Shown here piece after piece: positions 15,537 to 23,326 of a stretch of 64,000 bases of DNA. The stretch is taken from positions 110,136-174,135 of the forward strand of contig NZ_BJXB01000013.1 in NCBI RefSeq assembly GCF_007990775.1, given 5' to 3'. Numbering within the stretch: position 1 is the first letter of the stretch; every line of letters begins with the position of its first letter. The notes under the pieces are model-generated. The model was not told where the DNA came from. It made no database searches and saw only the letters and a program-made list of their open reading frames with translations. A program made the position numbers and the translations under genes. This stretch comes from Deinococcus cellulosilyticus NBRC 106333 = KACC 11606 (lineage in GTDB: Bacteria; Deinococcota; Deinococci; Deinococcales; Deinococcaceae).

Positions 15537-16594
15537 AACGCAGGATCGTCCTGAAAATTGGCTCCAGCAGCCTGACGGACGAAAACGGACGCATCGAACC
15601 TGAGAGGCTGCAGGCCATCGCTTCTGCCCTGGGAACCCTGGACGCAGAAGTTGCGGTGGTGTCCTCTGGAGCGGTGGCTGCAGGATGTGGGCTCCTGAAC
15701 GTCCCCCGTCCGCGCACCCTCCCTGAAAAGCAGGCTCTGGCTGCTGTGGGTCAGGCTGCACTGATGCAGGAGTGGGCGAAAGTCTTTGCTCCCCATGCCG
15801 TGGCCCAGATCCTGCTGAGCGCCGGAGACATCCAGGACCGCAAGCGCTTCGTCAATGCCAAACACGCCCTGGAAGCTGCATTCAAGCTGGGCGTGGTTCC
15901 CATCATCAACGAGAACGACACGGTTGCCACACAGGAGTTGCGTCTGGGCGACAACGACACCCTCAGTGCCTGGGTGGCCTACCTGTGCGAGGCCCACGAA
16001 TTGATCCTCCTCACCGATGTGGACGGACTGTACACGGCAAACCCAAGAGTGGACCCCACTGCAAAACGGCTGTCTCTGGTCGAAAACGTCGCAGAAGTGC
16101 TGCACCTCGCAGGAGGCGCAGGCTCATCCAGAGGCACCGGAGGCATGCACACCAAACTGAAAGCCGCACAGATCGCCTCAGAAGCCGGAATTGACACCCT
16201 GATCATCGGCGGAGGGGGGATGGGCCTGAAAGCCTTCTTTGAGGGGGCCGACACCGGAACCCGCATCCGTGCCCAGAAACACACGGCACGCAGAGGCTGG
16301 ATTCTGCATCAGCCCAGCAAAGGCAGCCTGTTCATTGACTCCGGGGCAGAAAAAGCCCTCCGAAGCGGAAAGAGCCTGCTGCCAAAAGGCATCACAGGCA
16401 TTGCAGGAGACTTCCAGTACGGCGAAATCGTGCGTCTGGAAGGCGAACATGGCCCCATCGGGCAGGGCATCGTCAATTATGCCGCCCATGAGGTGCAGCG
16501 CATCTTCCGCAGGCACACCGAAGAAATCGAAGAAATCCTGGGGTACAAGGACTTCGATGAGGTGGTGCACCGGAACCATCTGGCCCTGTACTGA
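15533..16594 (+). CDS. proB: glutamate 5-kinase with PUA domain
   Basis: 353 residues. Phosphorylates glutamate in the first, feedback-inhibited step of proline synthesis. The amino-acid kinase domain shows VLKIGSSSLTD, VVSSGAVAAG, NENDTVA and GTGGMHTKLKAA. The last 85 or so residues (GSLFIDSGAEKALRSGKSLL, GITGIAGDFQYGEIV) are the PUA domain found in bacterial ProB. Directly coupled to proA. The kinase and reductase products probably channel the labile phosphate between them. Confidence 0.96.
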   Translation: MKRRIVLKIGSSSLTDENGRIEPERLQAIASALGTLDAEVAVVSSGAVAAGCGLLNVPRPRTLPEKQALAAVGQAALMQEWAKVFAPHAVAQILLSAGDIQDRKRFVNAKHALEAAFKLGVVPIINENDTVATQELRLGDNDTLSAWVAYLCEAHELILLTDVDGLYTANPRVDPTAKRLSLVENVAEVLHLAGGAGSSRGTGGMHTKLKAAQIASEAGIDTLIIGGGGMGLKAFFEGADTGTRIRAQKHTARRGWILHQPSKGSLFIDSGAEKALRSGKSLLPKGITGIAGDFQYGEIVRLEGEHGPIGQGIVNYAAHEVQRIFRRHTEEIEEILGYKDFDEVVHRNHLALY

Positions 16595-16616
16595 ACTGCC
16601 CTGAACTGGAGCCCCA

Positions 16617-17081
16617 TCACCCCCCAGCAAGGGGGGTTTCTGCTGTCTCGGGGGCAAAGGTCTGCCGGAAAGTGAACGCATGGGGGGTGGGGCCATGCTG
16701 CCTGAGGTGTTCCAGGCGGTCTCTGGCTTCCAGCACGGTGGGGATGTGGCCGTCTTCAATCCACCACAGCACCATGAAGGCTTCCTTCATGTTCTCGAAC
16801 CACTTGCGGCGCTCTTTCATCACCTGGGTGTGGTCGCTTTTGTACACGTAATTTTTCAGGGACTCGATGTCCTGCCAGACGCTCATGTTCACAATGATCA
16901 TCTCGTCTTCATAAGGACGCAGGCTGGTGGCATCGTTGCCCTCTCCGGTCAGACGCCAGACAAAGCCTGGAGTGTTTTCAGCGAGGGCGTTGATCTCATC
17001 CAGTCTGGACACGAAATCGGCGAGTTGCGGACTGTCAATGGGGGCCAGCAGACGGGCAATGTTGACCTGTGCGAGTTGCAT
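16617..17081 (-). CDS. DUF3291 domain protein (ABM-like fold)
   Basis: 154 residues. Start MQLAQVNIARLLAPIDSPQLADF, then the core NTPGFVWRL and MSVWQDIESLKNYVYKSDH, and the terminal MVLWWIEDGHIPTVLEARDRLEHLRQHGPTPHAFTF. This is the pattern of the DUF3291 family, related to antibiotic-biosynthesis monooxygenase-like small ferredoxin-fold proteins. The biochemical function is unknown. TTATGT ends 6 nt before the ATG, compatible with a leaderless message. Flanked by proB and a phosphoribosyltransferase gene, neither of which hints at its role. Confidence 0.8.
   Translation of the reverse strand: MQLAQVNIARLLAPIDSPQLADFVSRLDEINALAENTPGFVWRLTGEGNDATSLRPYEDEMIIVNMSVWQDIESLKNYVYKSDHTQVMKERRKWFENMKEAFMVLWWIEDGHIPTVLEARDRLEHLRQHGPTPHAFTFRQTFAPETAETPLAGG
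16620..16640 (+). terminator. intrinsic terminator of proAB
   Basis: CCCCCC-AGCAA-GGGGGG followed by TTTCTG, 25 nt after the proB stop. It lies inside the 3' end of the convergent DUF3291 gene. Confidence 0.65.
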
Positions 17082-17144
17082 GACTCAACATAACAGCGTC
17101 TTTGATGAGATGGTGTGATGACTTACAGGATCTGAACCCGCAAC

Positions 17145-17168
17145 AAAAAACCCGCCAGTTGTGGCGGG
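17145..17168 (-). terminator. intrinsic terminator of the phosphoribosyltransferase gene
   Basis: Minus-strand stem CCCGCCA-CAAC-TGGCGGG with TTTTTT, 18 nt after the stop codon. Confidence 0.85.
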
Positions 17169-17186
17169 CAATGGACAGTTCGATCC

Positions 17187-17711
17187 TCAGGAGGGCAATT
17201 CCACAGCAGCTTTGACATCAATCTGGGATTTTCCCTGTTTGAACGCTGCAACGTAAGCCACCACTTCGCCTCCTGCACGTTCGGTGAGTCTGGCGAGGGC
17301 CACCTGGGTGCTTCCGGTCACCACCACATCCCCGATGATGACCACCTTTTTGCCTTTGAGTTTCTCGGCCTGGCGGGCATCCAGCCAGAGGGTCTCATTG
17401 ACCCCCAGGGTCATGCTGTCCACCGCCTGGATCAGGGGGTCTTGCATGTAGGTGCGGCGGCGCTTGCGCGCTGCAGCGTAAGGTTTTTTCACCCGTTCTG
17501 CAATGGCGTGTGTCAGGGGCACGCCACTGACGGTGCTGGTCAGCAGAACATCGAATTTTTTGGGAAGCAGTTTGACCATCTCATCGGCCACAGCGTTGGT
17601 CAGTTCCCAGTCTCCCACCAGTTCCACGATGGGAAGGGTGGAGTTGGCATTCACACGGACATAGGGAAATTCTCGGGTGACATTCCCGATGGTCAGGGCG
17701 TAGTTGGGCAT
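17187..17711 (-). CDS. adenine phosphoribosyltransferase-like PRTase
   Basis: 174 residues. The PRPP-binding loop is KVVIIGDVVVTGSTQVAL, a variant of the usual VVDDVVTTG in which the first acid is Gly. The catalytic-loop region has AARKRRRTYMQDPLIQAVDS. The general order matches type I PRTases of the Apt/Xpt/PyrE fold, but the substrate (adenine, another purine, or a non-catalytic regulatory role) is not clear. TATAGT ends 6 nt before the ATG and is preceded by TTGCAG at 16 bp, a good leaderless promoter. An in-frame upstream TTG at 17756 was rejected for that reason. Confidence 0.8.
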   Translation of the reverse strand: MPNYALTIGNVTREFPYVRVNANSTLPIVELVGDWELTNAVADEMVKLLPKKFDVLLTSTVSGVPLTHAIAERVKKPYAAARKRRRTYMQDPLIQAVDSMTLGVNETLWLDARQAEKLKGKKVVIIGDVVVTGSTQVALARLTERAGGEVVAYVAAFKQGKSQIDVKAAVELPS

Positions 17712-17825
17712 GCCTTTACTATACCCGCTGGTTAGACAACTGCAAGAGGAGTTCAATTGGATACAGGACTTGTCACCGGGAAAGTAAGACGATCAGGGAA
17801 AGTCAGGTGCCAGAACTGAAGAGTG

Positions 17826-17846
17826 CCGACCCCTGACAGCCGACCA
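17826..17846. repeat. short heptamer tract in the gltX promoter
   Basis: Three 7-bp units (CCGACCC, CTGACAG, CCGACCA) in exact register. They include the -35 hexamer of gltX. Confidence 0.4.
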
Positions 17847-17869
17847 CTCCCTGCGGTATTCTCTTCTTT

Positions 17870-19294
17870 ATGGTTGTGACTCGCATTGCCCCAAGCCCCA
17901 CCGGCGATCCACACGTCGGTACGGCCTACCAGGCCCTCTTTGATTACATCTGGGCGAAGAAGAATGGCGGAAAGTTCATTGTCCGCATCGAAGACACCGA
18001 CCGCAGCCGGTACAACGCCGAGTCTGAAAAACGCATTCTGGAGATGTTCCGCTGGCTGGGCATTCCTTACGATGAAGCGCCCGATGTGGGTGGACCCAAC
18101 GCCCCCTACCGCCAGAGTGAGCGTCTGGAAAACTACCACAAGTACGCAGAGCAGCTTCTGGAAGCAGGTCAGGCATATTACGCCTTTGAGACCCCTGAAG
18201 AACTCCAGGCCATCCGTGAAGGCCTGCGTGCCCGCAACATCAATCTCGGTTACGATGGTCGGGCCAGAAGCATTCCACTTGAAGAGGCCCGCAAGCGTGT
18301 GGCTGCCGGAGAGCGTCATGTGATCCGCCTGAAAGCCCCCCGAGAGGGCAGCACCATCCTGCGCGATGAACTGCGTGGAGCCATCAGCTTTGACAATGCA
18401 GGGGTGGAAGATGCCGTGCTGATCAAGGGCGATGGTTTCCCCACCTATCACCTTGCTGTGGTGGTGGACGACCACCTGATGGGCGTCACCGATGTGATCC
18501 GTGGTGAAGAGTGGATTCCCTCCGCTCCCATCCATGTGGTGCTCTATCAGGCTTTTGGCTGGCAGGAGCCCCGCTGGATTCACATGCCCCTCTTGCAAAA
18601 CCCGGACAAGACCAAACTGTCCAAACGCAAAGGCAACACCTCTGTGGAGTGGTACAGAAAAGAAGGGGTACAGCCCGAAGCCCTGCTGAACTACCTCGGG
18701 ATGATGGGTTTCTCCATGCCTGACGGACGGGAAATCTTCAGCCTTCAGGACCTCACGGAAGCCTTCACCTTTGACCGCATCAGCCTGGGGGGCTCGGTGT
18801 TTGGCTGGGACAAACTGAAGTGGCTCAATGCCCAGTACATCCGTGAAGTGCTGCCTTTTGAAACTGTGGCAGAGCGTCTTCAACAGCACCTGCAGGAACA
18901 CGGTCATGCTGTACCCAACGATGATTTCTTCAAGGGTGTGGTCAAACTCATGCTGCCCCGAATTGAAGTGTTCAGTGAGTTCTGGGAGAAGACCCTTTTC
19001 TTCTGGACTGAAGATTACGCAGTCAACGAGAAAGCCCAGAACAACATCAACAGTGGCCAGGACGTATTGAAAGCCCTGCTGCCCAGGCTTCAGGCCCTGG
19101 AAGACTTCTCCCATGGGTCCACCCATGACCTCTTCAAGGCCTACGCAGAAGAAGCAGGCCTGAAACTCGGCAAGGTGATGCCTCCTGTGCGTGCTGCCAT
19201 CGCGGGCACCATGGAAAGCCCGGACATGGGAGAAATGTTGCGCCTGCTCGGGAAGGAGCGGGTGGTGGCTCGCATTCGGAAAGCCCTTCTGTAA
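17870..19294 (+). CDS. gltX: glutamyl-tRNA synthetase
   Basis: 474 residues, class I. The HIGH-type motif is PSPTGDPHVGTAYQALFDY at the N-terminus, followed by FIVRIEDTDRSR. DDHLMGVTDVIRGEEWI lies in the catalytic core, and KLSKRKG is the KMSKS motif. The all-helical anticodon-binding domain follows. TATTCT (17857-17862) ends 7 nt before the ATG, with CTGACA 18 bp upstream. That -35 hexamer lies inside a short heptamer repeat tract (17826-17846), so the repeat and the promoter overlap. In Deinococcus GluRS works with AspRS and the amidotransferase in tRNA charging. Confidence 0.97.
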   Translation: MVVTRIAPSPTGDPHVGTAYQALFDYIWAKKNGGKFIVRIEDTDRSRYNAESEKRILEMFRWLGIPYDEAPDVGGPNAPYRQSERLENYHKYAEQLLEAGQAYYAFETPEELQAIREGLRARNINLGYDGRARSIPLEEARKRVAAGERHVIRLKAPREGSTILRDELRGAISFDNAGVEDAVLIKGDGFPTYHLAVVVDDHLMGVTDVIRGEEWIPSAPIHVVLYQAFGWQEPRWIHMPLLQNPDKTKLSKRKGNTSVEWYRKEGVQPEALLNYLGMMGFSMPDGREIFSLQDLTEAFTFDRISLGGSVFGWDKLKWLNAQYIREVLPFETVAERLQQHLQEHGHAVPNDDFFKGVVKLMLPRIEVFSEFWEKTLFFWTEDYAVNEKAQNNINSGQDVLKALLPRLQALEDFSHGSTHDLFKAYAEEAGLKLGKVMPPVRAAIAGTMESPDMGEMLRLLGKERVVARIRKALL

Positions 19295-19306
19295 GTTTGC
19301 GAGTCC

Positions 19307-19340
19307 TGCTCAGATGAACACGGCAGAGCCCATCTGAGCA
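19307..19340 (+). other. hairpin after gltX
   Basis: TGCTCAGATG and CATCTGAGCA are perfect 10-bp inverted copies around a 14-base loop, 13 nt after the gltX stop. No T-run follows, so it is more likely an mRNA 3' stabiliser than a terminator. Confidence 0.5.
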
Positions 19341-19342
19341 AG

Positions 19343-19370
19343 TCCACAGTTCACAGTTGCCCGTTCACAG
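19343..19370. repeat. heptamer repeat tract
   Basis: Four 7-bp units in register (TCCACAG, TTCACAG, TTGCCCG, TTCACAG). The complement, CTGTGAA, is the same unit as in the tract at 63151-63178. Confidence 0.55.
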
Positions 19371-19423
19371 CAAGAAGCAACTGCCAGCACTTGACCTCAC
19401 ATCGAGAAAGCCAGACAAAGTTC

Positions 19424-19455
19424 AGAGGGAAGCCCAGCAGCTTCCCTCTTTTTTA
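19424..19455 (+). terminator. intrinsic terminator of gltX
   Basis: A 10-bp stem AGAGGGAAGC / GCTTCCCTCT with a 6-base loop and TTTTTATTT, 130 nt after gltX and just before the convergent P450 gene end. Confidence 0.85.
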
Positions 19456-19465
19456 TTTCTGGATC

Positions 19466-20710
19466 TTAACCCCGGACTTCGAGGTTCTTGATCCCCCGGA
19501 TCACAAACCCTCCCACATACTCGGTGGGGGCACCTGGCTGGACCAGTTGCAGGTCAGGCATGCGCCTGAGGAGGGTCTTGATGGACACCTGCAGTTCCAG
19601 CCGGGCCAGAGGTGCGCCCAGGCAGTAGTGGATGCCCAGTCCAAAGGTCAGGTGGGGGTTCTGTTCACGGGTGAGGACCAGTTCATCTGCCCTGTCAAAT
19701 TTTCTGGGGTCCCGGTTCCCCGAAGCGTACAGCAAACAGACCTCCTGCCCTTGCTTGAGTTGCACCCCATTAAAATCCATGTCCTGCAGCACATAACGCT
19801 CAAACATCGGCAGAGGGGTGTCATACCGGAGCATCTCTTCAATGGCGGTCTTGAAGAGGGGGGTGGTGTGCCCCTCTTTCTGGGCTTCTTCTCTGAGCAG
19901 GTCAAACTGCTCCGGGTGGCGCATCAGGGCCAGAATGCCTGCAGTGCTGCCATTGACGGTGGCCTCGTGGCCCGCGTTGAGGAGCAGGATGCAGGTGGCA
20001 ATCAGTTCATCCTCGGTGAGCCTGTCCCCTTCTTCCTCCACCTGCACCAGAGCGGTGATCAGGTCGTCTCCGGGATTGATCCTGCGGTCCTCTGCAAGTT
20101 CTTTGAGGAAAGCCGAGAATTCGATGGTGGCCTGATTCGCCTCGATCTGCTGCTGTTCGGTGTATCCCAGCTCGTAGAGTTTCACAATGGCCGAAGACCA
20201 GGGACGGAGCTTGTGGCGGTGCTCCCCGGGCACACCCAGCAATTCAGCAATCACCGTTACAGGCAAAGGCTCCGAGAATTCCTCCACATAATCGAAGCTG
20301 TCTTTCTGCTTGAGACCATCGATGGTGCGGTCCACAATGGCCTGAATGCGTTCAGTCAGGGCTTCCACCCGTCTGGGGGTGAAGGCTTTTGACACCAGTG
20401 CCCTGAGCCTGGTGTGGTCTGGAGGCTCACGGTCCAGCAGGTGGGTGCTGTTGAAGGCCTCAAATTCCTTCTGGCGAGGGTCCACTGGAGGCCAACCCAG
20501 TTCATCACGGGACAGGATGTGCAGGATGCTGCGCCCGAACCGTCTGTCCCTCAGGATGCTGGAGATGTCATCGTAACGGGCAAAGAAATGCTTGCCCCAC
20601 ACCGGATCGAAAAACACAGGCATTTCATCTCTGAGGCGCTGCAGGGTGGGGTAAGGATCACGCACAAAATCAGGGTCGTTGATGTTCAGGTGAAACTCGG
20701 GGACGGACAT
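19466..20710 (-). CDS. cytochrome P450
   Basis: 414 residues, soluble bacterial class. The heme loop is FGLGIHYCLGAPLARLEL with the Cys thiolate ligand. The I-helix carries NAGHEATVNG (acid and Thr of the oxygen-activating pair, although the usual AGxxT has His-Glu). ExxR is in EEMLRY, and HLLDREPPDHTRLR is the C-helix region typical of CYP107-like enzymes. The substrate and the electron donors cannot be read from the window; no ferredoxin is adjacent. TATGAT ends 6 nt before the ATG (leaderless). Confidence 0.93.
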   Translation of the reverse strand: MSVPEFHLNINDPDFVRDPYPTLQRLRDEMPVFFDPVWGKHFFARYDDISSILRDRRFGRSILHILSRDELGWPPVDPRQKEFEAFNSTHLLDREPPDHTRLRALVSKAFTPRRVEALTERIQAIVDRTIDGLKQKDSFDYVEEFSEPLPVTVIAELLGVPGEHRHKLRPWSSAIVKLYELGYTEQQQIEANQATIEFSAFLKELAEDRRINPGDDLITALVQVEEEGDRLTEDELIATCILLLNAGHEATVNGSTAGILALMRHPEQFDLLREEAQKEGHTTPLFKTAIEEMLRYDTPLPMFERYVLQDMDFNGVQLKQGQEVCLLYASGNRDPRKFDRADELVLTREQNPHLTFGLGIHYCLGAPLARLELQVSIKTLLRRMPDLQLVQPGAPTEYVGGFVIRGIKNLEVRG

Positions 20711-20737
20711 ATGGGCATCATAACAAGATGGAACGGG

Positions 20738-20858
20738 CAGCAGTCAGCCAGCAGACATGCAAAGGCTTGAGCTGGATTGGAGGACATGACCTCCCTTGTT
20801 GCTGTCAGTGGAGAAAGCACAAGTTTGGTGCTGATCACTGAGGGCTGACAGCTTTCCC
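20738..20858. repeat. inverted-repeat element with heptamer-repeat arms
   Basis: Left arm 20738-20758 reads as three 7-bp units (CAGCAGT, CAGCCAG, CAGACAT). Right arm 20831-20858 reads as four (CTGATCA, CTGAGGG, CTGACAG, CTTTCCC). The arms are inverted with about 13 of 16 matches in the core. No ORF is inside. Same type as 2195-2350 and 29753-29874. Confidence 0.5.
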
Positions 20859-20912
20859 AGCCAACGCTGCCCATTCAGCGATGCTGTTGTTTTGCGGGGA
20901 TGTTCCAGGACC

Positions 20913-21131
20913 CTACGGGTGTGCGTTTCTGGTTTTCAGTTGCAGGGTTCTTTCTTCTCGAGACAGCTCCAGCACCACAAAACTGCTGACCCCACTGGTG
21001 AAGAGGGCAGCCCCAAACACCACCAGCACCAGCTGGTTGAATCCCTGCTGGGACTGGGCAAGCCCCACCATCAACATGCTGGCAAGCACAAAAGCCACCA
21101 GAATCACCACCGATTTGCTTCGAGCGTTCAT
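20913..21131 (-). CDS. small two-helix membrane protein
   Basis: 72 residues. Two hydrophobic segments (about 7-25 and 32-54) separated by a short QSQQGF turn, then the charged tail SREERTLQLKTRNAHP. The start is supported by GGAGG 6 nt upstream of the ATG. It is divergent from the winged-helix regulator at 21172, with only 40 bp between the start codons, so the regulator probably controls it. No family recognised. Confidence 0.65.
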   Translation of the reverse strand: MNARSKSVVILVAFVLASMLMVGLAQSQQGFNQLVLVVFGAALFTSGVSSFVVLELSREERTLQLKTRNAHP

Positions 21132-21171
21132 TTTGACCTCCTGACTGCAGTATCGGGCTACACTACTGGAA

Positions 21172-21828
21172 ATGACACGGCCAGATTCCAGTTGGTTTGA
21201 GCTCACTTCACCTGAAATGGCGCAGGCCCTCAGCACCCGGGAGCAGCGCAAGGCCCTGGAAATCCTGATGCTGAAATCGGCCACGGCAACCGAAGTGGCA
21301 ACAACGCTCGGGTGGGCTCTGGATGCCACGGTGTACCGCATCAAGAAACTGCTTCTCGCAGGCCTGATCGAGGTGGTGCAGGAGGAGAAACGCAAAGGCA
21401 GGGCGATCAAGCATTACCGTGCCACCTCCGGGGCCTACCGCATCCGGCTTTCTGTATTGCCTTTTGCCGATCAGGTGGAGGTGTTTCGCACCCTGGATGA
21501 TCCCCTGCGGTCTCTGGCACTGCAGGGTCTGGCCCGTTCCACCTCGGGCACGCACATGGGACAGTGGTTCATGCGATTCTATGTTGCAGAGGGTCGGGTG
21601 CTGATGGATCTGGCTCCCACCGAGCAGGACTGGCAGTTCAGTGAAATGACAGGGGCCAATTACCCGGCAGTGATGCTGAACTGGCTTCCCATGCACCTCT
21701 CTGCAGAGGAAGCCAAAGCATTGCAGCGTGAACTCATGGCCCTGCTGATGAGGTACCAGAGCAAAGGTGATCCCCAGCAGTTCAATCATCTGCTGGGGAT
21801 TTTGCTGGCCCCGGCCACACCTGGATAG
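21172..21828 (+). CDS. winged-helix (ArsR-like) transcriptional regulator
   Basis: 218 residues. The first 80 form a winged helix: LSTREQRKALEILMLKSATATEVATTLGWALDATVYRIKKLLLAGLIEVV, then RKGRAIKHYRAT as the wing. The C-terminal 130 residues are of a type seen fused to such HTHs and have no recognised ligand motif. TACACT ends 7 nt before the ATG, so the mRNA is probably leaderless. It shares a 40-bp intergenic region with the divergent small membrane protein. Confidence 0.75.
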   Translation: MTRPDSSWFELTSPEMAQALSTREQRKALEILMLKSATATEVATTLGWALDATVYRIKKLLLAGLIEVVQEEKRKGRAIKHYRATSGAYRIRLSVLPFADQVEVFRTLDDPLRSLALQGLARSTSGTHMGQWFMRFYVAEGRVLMDLAPTEQDWQFSEMTGANYPAVMLNWLPMHLSAEEAKALQRELMALLMRYQSKGDPQQFNHLLGILLAPATPG

Positions 21829-21845
21829 AATTCAGCTATAGTGAA

Positions 21846-21867
21846 AAACAGAGATTTGATTCTGTTT
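21846..21867. promoter_or_regulatory. inverted repeat upstream of the pentapeptide gene
   Basis: AAACAGA and TCTGTTT arms with an 8-base spacer, 5 bp downstream of a TATAGT hexamer (21836-21841). It could be an operator at the transcription start or a 5' UTR hairpin. Confidence 0.4.
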
Positions 21868-21883
21868 CATGTGAAAACCTGCC

Positions 21884-22519
21884 ATGACCAAGCCAACCCT
21901 GCCCAGATTGCCCAGAAAACTCAACCCGGAAACCCCTGACCTGCTTTCTGAGAGCAGTTACCACTCTCTGATGCTGGAAACCGACTGGTCTGGCACCCAG
22001 GTGGATGCAGTCAGCTTCCAGGGGGTCCACTTCACAGACAGCAACCTCAGTGAAACCCGGTGGGAGTGGGCCCGCTTTCAGGACGTGCTGATGGAACACT
22101 GCAACCTCTCTGGACTGAAGTGGAATGAGGCTGGTCTGACCCGTGTGCGCTTCCACCAGTGCCGCCTGCTTGGAGCCCAGTTTGTGGACCTTGAATCCAG
22201 CCACCTGATTCTGGAGGGCTGCGATGCAAGGCTCAGCTTCTGGCAGGGGAACTTCAAGCAGGTGCATTTCAGGAACACCAACCTCTCCGATGCCAGCTTT
22301 GATGCTGCAGACCTGCGCAAAGCCGTCTTCAGGGACTGCAACCTGACCCGCGCCAACCTGAGGGAATGCAAACTGGAAGAAACCGACTTTCGGGGAAGCA
22401 TGCTGCAGGGCTTTCGGGTGCAGGTGCAAAACCTGCAGGGGGCCATCATCGAGACTGCACAGCTTCCAGAGCTTGCCCACCTGCTGGGTGTGGTGGTCAA
22501 AGACGAAGATCAGCAATAA
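21884..22519 (+). CDS. pentapeptide repeat protein
   Basis: 211 residues. From about residue 35 to 180 the sequence follows the pentapeptide rule A(D/N)(L/F)xx with central L/F: VSFQG, VHFTD, SNLSE, CNLSG, TNLSD, ASFDA, ADLRK, CNLTR, ANLRE, TDFRG. This predicts a right-handed quadrilateral beta-helix, the fold of Qnr/MfpA DNA mimics, though most such proteins have no known function. Several repeats are interrupted by aromatic residues. No ribosome binding site is seen. The downstream sequence is a decayed phosphotransferase. Confidence 0.85.
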   Translation: MTKPTLPRLPRKLNPETPDLLSESSYHSLMLETDWSGTQVDAVSFQGVHFTDSNLSETRWEWARFQDVLMEHCNLSGLKWNEAGLTRVRFHQCRLLGAQFVDLESSHLILEGCDARLSFWQGNFKQVHFRNTNLSDASFDAADLRKAVFRDCNLTRANLRECKLEETDFRGSMLQGFRVQVQNLQGAIIETAQLPELAHLLGVVVKDEDQQ

Positions 22520-22552
22520 AAAAATGGGCGGTCTCGCCGATGGATGAAAAGA

Positions 22553-22590
22553 TCGGGGCATGCCCTGCAGCATCAAGAGGGGTGCCCCGA
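22553..22590 (+). other. strong hairpin inside the pseudogene
   Basis: TCGGGGCA (22553-22560) and TGCCCCGA (22583-22590) are perfect inverted copies. No T-run follows. Possible transcript 3' structure for the pentapeptide gene. Confidence 0.35.
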
Positions 22591-22918
22591 CGGATGGCCC
22601 ACGCTCTGCCCGGAGAACAGCACACATTCCGACATGAAGACATGCAGGGCACCAAGGTGATGGTCCACAAAGGCGGGAGCTTTGCAGGACGGATCGACTG
22701 GGGTGCCTGTGGATGGGAAGATCCATCCCATGATCTGGAGGGCATCCCGTTGCAGGCCTCTACACCCATGCTGGAAGCCTGCCGTGAAATTCAGTCTCCT
22801 CCTGCTGATGAACCTGCAACACCTTTTCTTTCTGATCCGCAGACCTGCCCTCTATTGATCTTTACAAAATGAGCTGTACGCACCTCAACTTTTCTGACCT
22901 TCTCATTCGCTTCCCTCA

Positions 22919-22946
22919 GCCTAAAGGACTGTACAGTCCTTTAGGC
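22919..22946. repeat. 28-bp perfect palindrome
   Basis: Each 14-base half (GCCTAAAGGACTGT and its exact complement) abuts the other with no loop. It lies within the decayed phosphotransferase and is not explained by coding constraint. Confidence 0.7.
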
Positions 22947-23050
22947 AAGAATCAAGAAGATGTGAGCTGGGCAGAGAGACCCCTGAGCCGCTGGGTGGAC
23001 AAGTTGCGCAGCATCTCTTGACTGGACAGCGGAAACTGGAAGAAGTTCCT

Positions 23051-23326
23051 CTAGAGGGCATTCACTTTCCTGGCTGCTTCCACGTCAAGTTCGGTGACCC
23101 CTCCTGCATCGTGGGTCACATAAACCACCCGGACCTTCTTCCAGCCAATGGTGAGCCCATCCGGGTGGTGGTTCATTTTTTCGGCCAGCAGGGCCACTTT
23201 CATGGCGAAAGCCACCCCATCTGCATAACTCTGAAAGGTGAATTCTTTTGCGATTCCTGTGTCCTCTCCCTGCCACCCTGAAAGGGCTTGGAGGGCCGCC
23301 TGCAATTGATTCCCTGAAAGCTTCAT
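23051..23326 (-). CDS. 4a-hydroxytetrahydrobiopterin dehydratase (pterin-4a-carbinolamine dehydratase)
   Basis: 91 residues, normal size. Dehydrates the 4a-carbinolamine formed when tetrahydrobiopterin-dependent hydroxylases act. The signature EKMNHHPDGLTIGWKKVRVVYVTHDAGGVTELD carries the conserved His-His-Pro and the later TH of the active site. AAAGGAGGAACAG precedes the ATG. The start codon overlaps the stop of the upstream DUF2339 gene by 4 nt, so the two are co-transcribed. No aromatic amino-acid hydroxylase is visible here; moonlighting roles are known for the family. Confidence 0.92.
   Translation of the reverse strand: MKLSGNQLQAALQALSGWQGEDTGIAKEFTFQSYADGVAFAMKVALLAEKMNHHPDGLTIGWKKVRVVYVTHDAGGVTELDVEAARKVNAL

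Larger units (their letters stand above)
22540..23021 (+). pseudogene. decayed aminoglycoside-phosphotransferase-family gene (C-terminal lobe only)
   Basis: From about 22600 one frame reads LPGEQHTFRHEDMQGTKVMV and then FAGRIDWGACGWEDPSHDLE, which is the catalytic HxD and the D of the DFG-equivalent of APH-family kinases. The usual Asn after HxD is Lys here. That frame ends at 22872. A second frame, with ATG at 22869, continues as a 50-codon ORF ending ERPLSRWVDKLRSIS, which resembles the C-terminal end of the same family. The whole N-lobe (ATP-binding part) is absent. The gene therefore looks truncated and frameshifted; recognition of the motifs is by eye. Confidence 0.6.

Noticed and set aside
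14526..15761. Long minus-strand open frame opposite proA and proB
   Set aside because: Antisense of well-supported genes, with no recognisable domain or start signal.
17753..19126. 457-codon minus-strand frame opposite gltX
   Set aside because: Antisense of gltX; the codon use mirrors the gene, and no family is recognised.
19343..19370. Heptamer tracts considered as CRISPR repeats
   Set aside because: There are no spacers between units and no direct repeats of 20-40 bp, so these are simple tandem arrays.
22366..22519. Plus-strand frame overlapping the end of the pentapeptide gene
   Set aside because: Within the pentapeptide gene this frame is only a shadow; the informative part begins downstream at about 22540 and is listed as a pseudogene.
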